DNA of 64,000 bases from JAGQRJ01 sp041402045. GTDB lineage: Bacteria > Planctomycetota > J058. The stretch spans positions 6,307 to 70,306 of the forward strand of contig JAWKSZ010000042.1 of assembly GCA_041402045.1 (NCBI GenBank), in the 5' to 3' direction. Below, in pieces: positions 59,705 to 64,000 of the stretch (its first letter is position 1; each line of letters opens with the position of its first letter). The notes under the pieces were generated by a model. The model was not told the origin of the DNA. It saw only the letters and a program-made list of their open reading frames with translations, and made no database searches. A program made the translations under genes and the position numbers.

Positions 59705-61098
59705 AGACCCTGCCCTGGCTGATCGCGCTCCTCGTGTTCGCGGCCCCGGCCCGAGCCGACCTCGCCCAGGAGCTGCGCGCGCGGCTGGGGCAGAGCGCCA
59801 AGACCGAGTGGACCGCGCTGGTCCTCGACGGCGACCAGGTCGTGTTCGCCCTCGACGCGGACACCCCGCGGGTCCCGGCCTCGAACATGAAGCTCGTGAC
59901 CACCGCCGCGGCGCTCTCGCTGCTCGGCGCCGACTTCCACCACGAGACGACCCTCGTGGTCGAGCGCCCACCCAAGGCGGGGGTCGTCCAGGGGCACCTG
60001 TTCGTGATCGGCGGGGGCGACCCCACGATCTCGCGGCGCTTCGACCCCGAGCCCCTGCTCTCGGACTGGGCCGAGAAGCTCAAGAGCAGCGGGGTGACCA
60101 AGATCGAGGGCGACCTCGTCGCTGACGATCGCTGCTTCGAGGCGCTGCAGGTGCACCCCGACTGGGAGCCCTCGGACCTGGAGAAGTGGTATGGGGCCGC
60201 GATCAGCGGGCTCTCGCTCAACGACAACTGCGTCGACGTCTCGGTCGGCGGCGGCAAGGGCGGGGTCGAGGTCGTGCTCCGTCCGCCGAGCGACTACTTC
60301 CGGGTCGACCAGGACGCGCAGCTCGTCGGCTCGAAGAAGCAGCACCGGTTCGGGGTCGTGCGCACCGGCGACGACCGCCGGGTCCTGCGGATCACCGGCA
60401 AGGTGTGGAGCGGCGCGCACCCCTACGAGGCCTCGATCCCCGCGCCGGACCCGACCCTGTTCTTCCTGCACGTGCTGCGCGCGCGGCTGCAGGAGGCCGG
60501 GATCGAGGTCACCGGGACCTGTCGCCGGCTCGAGGGCGAGGAGGCGCCCGACGGGCTCACCGTCTACAAGCGCCGCGCGCCGCTGCCCCGCACGCTCCAG
60601 GTCACGAACCAGCGCTCGCAGAACTTCTACGCCGAGTGCCTGCTGAAGACCGTGGGCAAGGTCAAGGGCGGCCGCGGGAGCTGGCTCTCGGGGGCCCAGG
60701 AGGTGCGCGGGTTCGCGCTCGAGGTCGGCGCTCCCAAGACCCAGGTGATCGTCGCCGACGGCTCGGGGCTCAGCCGCGAGAACCGGCTCTCGGCCCGGGC
60801 CTTGACCACGGTGCTCGCCCACATGGCCCAGGGCCAGGACCTGGCGATCTACCGTGACTCCTTGGCGCGCCCGGGCGAGGAGGGGACCCTCCAGCGCCGG
60901 CTGCGGGGGCTGCCCGCGGGGGCCGAGGTCTTCGCCAAGACCGGGACCCTGACCGGGGTCTCCGCGCTCTCGGGCTACCTCGAGGTCGGGGGCAAGCGGC
61001 TCGTGTTCGCCCTGATCGGCAACGGCGGCGGCACCGGCACGATCCGCAACGCCATGGACGCCGTGGTCGAGCGGGTCGCCAAGCACTACGCGAAGTAG
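59701..61098 (+). CDS. dacB: D-alanyl-D-alanine carboxypeptidase/endopeptidase (PBP4, DacB)
   Basis: Signal peptide MKTLPWLIALLVFAAPARAD (AxA cleavage near 19). The penicillin-binding active site is complete: SxxK as SNMK (Ser61, Lys64), SxN as SQN (306-308) and KTG (413-415). The large insertion between SxxK and SxN (domains II/III) and the length of 465 aa are typical of class C PBP4, which trims peptidoglycan cross-bridges in the periplasm. GTG 59701 overlaps the preceding stop. It is the clearest cell-wall gene in the window. Confidence 0.96.
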   Translation: MKTLPWLIALLVFAAPARADLAQELRARLGQSAKTEWTALVLDGDQVVFALDADTPRVPASNMKLVTTAAALSLLGADFHHETTLVVERPPKAGVVQGHLFVIGGGDPTISRRFDPEPLLSDWAEKLKSSGVTKIEGDLVADDRCFEALQVHPDWEPSDLEKWYGAAISGLSLNDNCVDVSVGGGKGGVEVVLRPPSDYFRVDQDAQLVGSKKQHRFGVVRTGDDRRVLRITGKVWSGAHPYEASIPAPDPTLFFLHVLRARLQEAGIEVTGTCRRLEGEEAPDGLTVYKRRAPLPRTLQVTNQRSQNFYAECLLKTVGKVKGGRGSWLSGAQEVRGFALEVGAPKTQVIVADGSGLSRENRLSARALTTVLAHMAQGQDLAIYRDSLARPGEEGTLQRRLRGLPAGAEVFAKTGTLTGVSALSGYLEVGGKRLVFALIGNGGGTGTIRNAMDAVVERVAKHYAK

Positions 61099-61799
61099 TG
61101 CGTGCCCGGCCGCGTGAAGGTGGCCCCCGGACCTGTCCGCTGTGTCGCGACCGGCTCAGCCGCGGCACGGTCCAGACCTGTTCGGGCTGCGGCGCTGCTC
61201 AGCACGCGGAGTGCGCGCGGGAGCTGAACCTGGGCTGCGGGACCCTGGGCTGCGCCAAGGCAGGGCCCCGGCGCCAGGTCCGGGCCGCGCCCGACCTCCG
61301 CCCGCAGCTCGAGCTCCCGCGCGCGGTCAACGGGGCGCACTACGTGCTGCTGTTCCTGGCCGGGCTCACGCTCATGGCGGCGCCGTTCGCCCTGGCCGTG
61401 CTCGGTGTGCTGGAGCTCGCCCGGGACCCTGCCTCCGGCCTGGGCATGCTGGGGGCGGCGGCCGCGATCGGCGTCGTGCTCCTGCGCCAGCTCGGGAGCG
61501 GACTCCCGGTGGTGCGCGTCGAGCTCGGCGAGCGCGTCGCGCGGCTCGGCACCGGGAGCGGGGCGTGGCTCAGGTTTCGCTACAGGCTCGGGCGTCGGGA
61601 CGCGGCGGAGGCCCGCGGCCGGCTGCAGTCGCCGTGGAGCATGAGCCGCGTGCAGCGGCGCCCGGTCTACTACCTCCAGGCAGGCGGCTGGTTCGGGCGG
61701 CGATTCGTGGTGGACGACCCCGAGGCCGGGCACGCCCTGGTCGAGCAGCTGCGGGCCTGGGGCGCCGGCGGCAAGGCCCCGCCCGAGAAGGGCACCTAA
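61098..61799 (+). CDS. Membrane protein with N-terminal RING-like zinc finger
   Basis: GTG 61098 shares one base with the dacB stop. Residues 13-53 hold a cross-brace Cys/His set: TCPLCRDRLSRG, QTCSGCGAAQHAECAREL and GCGTLGC, matching the prokaryotic RING-finger type (C-x2-C, C-x2-C-x4-H-x2-C, C-x4-C). Two transmembrane helices follow (about 82-105 and 115-133), then a ~100-residue cytoplasmic domain (ARLGTGSGAWLRFRYRLGRR). Family members are proposed to bind proteins or nucleic acids; no ubiquitin-like activity is implied. Its TAA is the first base of the composite repeat at 61798. Confidence 0.65.
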   Translation: MRARPREGGPRTCPLCRDRLSRGTVQTCSGCGAAQHAECARELNLGCGTLGCAKAGPRRQVRAAPDLRPQLELPRAVNGAHYVLLFLAGLTLMAAPFALAVLGVLELARDPASGLGMLGAAAAIGVVLLRQLGSGLPVVRVELGERVARLGTGSGAWLRFRYRLGRRDAAEARGRLQSPWSMSRVQRRPVYYLQAGGWFGRRFVVDDPEAGHALVEQLRAWGAGGKAPPEKGT

Positions 61800-62016
61800 A
61801 CGGAAGTGCGCGATTCTGAGTCGCCGAACACTGCGGGCACGCTCCGCATGGGGCAGGCGTTCGGGGTACCGGGCTCGGCAGTGGAAGACAGCCCTGCGAC
61901 CAAGCGAAGCCTCTACTAAAAAAGCCAGAGTCACGATCCTGAGCGGGCGAGCGAGCGCTAGATCGTTGACTCCTTGCGAGCCACCCTCGCCCGCTCAGAA
62001 TCGTGAACTCTGGCTT
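61798..62016. repeat. Composite inverted repeat, left copy
   Basis: Three blocks recur inverted at 63572-63816: AAACGGAAGTGCGCGATTCT (61798-), CGACCAAGCGAAGCCTCT (61897-61914) and the 95-bp hairpin 61922-62016 bounded by AAGCCAGAG/CTCTGGCTT. Inside the hairpin the arms CACGATCCTGAGCGGGCGAG and its complement pair imperfectly. The stretch between the blocks has diverged. Confidence 0.75.
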
Positions 62017-62290
62017 AGAGGTCGCGCAGGAGCTGCAGCGCCAGCTCCTGGGCCTCGAGCTTGATCCGCCAGTCCTGGATCTCGGCCTCGGCCTCGAGCA
62101 AACGCACACGGCGCGCTGCCCGGATCAAGCTGCGCAGCTCGTCCTCCTCGACGAGGACCGTGCCCGGGTTCTGGGCGAGCTCGCGCTCGAGGCCGTCGAG
62201 CACGCGCTCGGACGGCGCCTCGACGCGCTGGCGGGAGAACAGCGCGTCGCGCTGGGGGTCTGCTGGCTGCTGCTGCACGTGGGCCACCAT
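62015..62290 (-). CDS. Small hypothetical protein, 91 aa
   Basis: ATG 62290 follows AGGAGCGCTC. The protein is helical and charged: MVAHVQQQPADPQRDALFSR, then a likely coiled coil (RAARRVRLLEAEAEIQDWRI KLEAQELALQLLRDL). The frame upstream of 62290 is open but Arg/Gly-rich and was excluded. The stop codon falls inside the repeat arm at 62015-62017. No family is recognised. It lies with the glycosyltransferase inside the inverted-repeat pair. Confidence 0.55.
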   Translation of the reverse strand: MVAHVQQQPADPQRDALFSRQRVEAPSERVLDGLERELAQNPGTVLVEEDELRSLIRAARRVRLLEAEAEIQDWRIKLEAQELALQLLRDL

Positions 62291-62426
62291 GAGCGCTCCT
62301 GTTCGTCGGTCACCGCCGACCCGGGCACCGTAGCGGCGCCCCCCGTCGGGGAGAAGCGCCGAACGAGAGGCTTCGTCCGAGCTTGACCTGGGCTTCAAGC
62401 GAGCTTGTCAGCGCAGGGTGACGTCT

Positions 62427-63557
62427 TTACCGAGGGTTCACGACGTCTTTGCCTGGGCTTGGCTCGCCCCGACTACCGTCCTGCACCGCAGGCGAGACCC
62501 CGTCTCCCCGAGTCCGCTCCGGAGACTGGGTCCCGACGCTGCCCAACACACGTGAATCGCCACGCGGCCCCGACCCCTCGCCCTGCGCGGAGTCTGGGCC
62601 GGATTCATTTCCAGAGGGCGCGAAGGTCAGGCGGCGGAGGTGGGTCAGCGCCTCCTCCTGCAGGCGGCGGTTGACCGCGAGCAGGTCCGCCAGCACCGCG
62701 GCCAGGAACACCGCCAGCGCCGCCCCCAGGATCCCCCCGCCCACCGCGAGCAGGACCCAGCCCGGGGGTTGGTGGTCGGGGTGCCAGGCCAGGACCCCGT
62801 GGGTCACGAGGCAGCTCAGGGCGACCAGGAACAGGAGCAGCGCGACCCGGCTCAGGACCCACCAGGCGTTGTAGATCAGGTAGATCCGCACGATCGTGTC
62901 CGCCGAGCGCAGGACGTAGCGCGGAATGCTCTTGAACAGGCGCGAAGGGCGGACCACCGGGTTCACCCCGACCTTGACCGACTCCACCGCCACGTTCTTC
63001 TGGCCCGCCTGGATCAGGGTCTCGTGGGTGTAGGTGTAGTTGGAGTGCACGAAGAGCTGGAGCGCCGCCTCGCGGGAGATCGCGCGGAAGCCGCTCGTGG
63101 TGTCCGGGATCCGGGTGCGGGACGCCACGCGCACGACGTAGCTCCCGAAGCGCTGCAGCTTCTTCTTGATCCAGGAGAAGTGCGGCAGGGACTCGACCGA
63201 GCGGTCGCCCACCACGTAGTCCGCGCGCCCGGCCACGATCGGCTCGGTCAGCCGGGGAATGTGCCCGGCCACGTATTGGTTGTCGGCGTCGGTGTTCACG
63301 ACCACGTCGGCGCCCCGGGCCAGGCACTCGTGCAGCCCGCGCTGGAACGCCGCCGCCAGGCCTTGGTGGGTCACGAGCTGGACCACGTGGGTCACCCCCA
63401 GCTCGCGGGCGACCTCCACCGTGCGGTCCGTGCTCCCGTCGTCGATCACCAACGTCTCGACCACGTCGAACCCCGGGACTTCGCGCGGGAGCGCGGCGAA
63501 GGCCAGGGGCAGGGCGGCCTCCTCGTTCCAGCAGGGGATCTGAATGATCAGCTTCAC
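62427..63557 (-). CDS. GT2-family glycosyltransferase with C-terminal membrane helices
   Basis: The GT-A fold is clear: KLIIQIPCWNEEAALPLAFA, VIDDGSTDRTVEVARELG (DDGSTD 39-44), DVVVNTDADNQYVAGHIPRL (DxD at 90-92) and IPDTTSGFRAISREAALQLF. Two C-terminal membrane helices (about 220-245, 258-290) place it among polyprenyl-phosphate/lipid-linked glycosyltransferases of the DPM1/ArnC type, which move a sugar onto a membrane lipid carrier. The last ~65 residues are low-complexity; a one-base change near 62605 would instead end the protein at RALWK, about 320 aa and closer to the family norm. Confidence 0.85.
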   Translation of the reverse strand: MKLIIQIPCWNEEAALPLAFAALPREVPGFDVVETLVIDDGSTDRTVEVARELGVTHVVQLVTHQGLAAAFQRGLHECLARGADVVVNTDADNQYVAGHIPRLTEPIVAGRADYVVGDRSVESLPHFSWIKKKLQRFGSYVVRVASRTRIPDTTSGFRAISREAALQLFVHSNYTYTHETLIQAGQKNVAVESVKVGVNPVVRPSRLFKSIPRYVLRSADTIVRIYLIYNAWWVLSRVALLLFLVALSCLVTHGVLAWHPDHQPPGWVLLAVGGGILGAALAVFLAAVLADLLAVNRRLQEEALTHLRRLTFAPSGNESGPDSAQGEGSGPRGDSRVLGSVGTQSPERTRGDGVSPAVQDGSRGEPSPGKDVVNPR

Positions 63558-63571
63558 GACCCCCCCGTTCT

Positions 63572-63816
63572 AAACCAGAGTTCACGATTCTGAGCGGGCG
63601 AGAGTGGCTCCCATGTCGTCAACGATCTGGCGCTCCCTCGCCCGCTCAGGATCGTGACTCTGGTTTCTAGGAGAGGCTTCGCTTGGTCGTGACGGTGTCC
63701 TGCAGCGGAGGACGCCTCGACCCCGAACGCAAACGCCCAGGGAGAGCTTCCAGCCGCTAAACGGAAAGCGCGATTCGGCGGGAGGGACGACCACTCAGAA
63801 TCGCGGACTTCCGTTT
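63572..63816. repeat. Composite inverted repeat, right copy
   Basis: Mirror image of 61798-62016: the 95-bp hairpin 63572-63666 (AAACCAGAG/CTCTGGTTT ends), AGAGGCTTCGCTTGGTCG (63672-63689) and a 58-bp hairpin at 63759-63816 with arms AAACGGAAAGCGCGATTC and its near complement. This copy keeps the full outer hairpin, of which the left copy has only one arm. Confidence 0.75.
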
Positions 63817-64000
63817 GGTCCTCCCGCCCGCCTGGAGCACGGCGCGTGATCCTTACCCCGGTCCTGGCGTGGGGTTCAGGCCGGGGCGACCCGGGGCCGT
63901 CGAGTTCTCGGCCCTCGGTCGGAATCCCTGGTGGGCCAGAGGCTTCCGCGTGAAACGAAATGGCGCCCAGCGGCGACACTCGATTCTGGGAGATCGCGCT
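63817..64000. other. Window end, no feature seen
   Basis: Short GC-rich stretch after the repeat. Minus-strand frames exist but show no convincing coding bias or start, and run into the repeat. Confidence 0.4.

Overview
The window is very GC-rich, densely packed DNA from a Gram-negative bacterium: it carries lipobox lipoproteins, an LpxL/HtrB-type acyltransferase and a periplasmic DacB-type penicillin-binding protein. Four large Ser/Thr kinases joined to TPR, beta-propeller or SirB1-like domains, several TPR/Sel1/HEAT proteins, multiheme cytochromes and a thioredoxin-HEAT fusion fit a deep-branching planctomycete or a myxobacterium. I cannot decide between these from the sequence alone. No rRNA, tRNA, CRISPR array or recognisable transposase was seen.

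Layout. 1-8.1 kb: a run of genes broken by single-base frame changes (a TPR/gluzincin peptidase, a DUF218 protein, a small P-loop ATPase, a truncated hydrolase-like gene, a membrane/HEAT protein) around a few short intact genes. 8.1-10 kb: a P450-TetR operon with a palindromic operator. 10-18.8 kb: a duplicated module of TPR kinase plus pentaheme lipoprotein cytochrome. 18.8-23.3 kb: two paralogous secreted proteins and a kinase with a beta-propeller. 23.4-27.8 kb: carB, translationally coupled to a LarA-like gene. 27.8-32.7 kb: an array of lipoprotein paralogues and remnants (thioredoxin-like + helical repeats + Sel1/ankyrin ends), each preceded by the same promoter. 32.9-34.3 kb: an HNH nuclease. 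34.3-38.3 kb: an operon of fatty acyl-AMP ligase, acyl carrier protein, acyl-CoA/ACP dehydrogenase and a 53-residue protein. 38.9-47.4 kb: acyltransferase, phosphotransferase, small unknowns, and a kinase fused to a SirB1-like domain. 48-52.2 kb: a lipid-kinase-family protein, then gcdH-etfB-etfA with a promoter and a terminator. 52.3-64 kb: membrane proteins, a thioredoxin-HEAT protein, a methyltransferase with a TatA-like 49-residue neighbour, GNAT, a frame-broken asd, a rhomboid-like protein, dacB, a RING-like zinc-finger membrane protein, and a two-gene segment bracketed by inverted composite repeats.

How it works together. The clearest functional units are electron flow from acyl-CoA oxidation (GcdH to EtfBA), acyl activation and desaturation on a carrier protein (ligase-ACP-dehydrogenase), and cell-envelope maintenance (DacB, LpxL-like protein, GT2 glycosyltransferase, lipoproteins). 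The kinases probably report on envelope or redox state, since two sit beside cytochrome lipoproteins and one follows a lipoprotein in an operon, but this is inference.

Caveat. At least ten genes need single-base corrections to read through, while long genes nearby (carB, the kinases, the P450) are clean. Local consensus error is the simplest explanation, though real decay cannot be excluded. Frame-broken genes are typed as pseudogenes and described by their reconstructed product.
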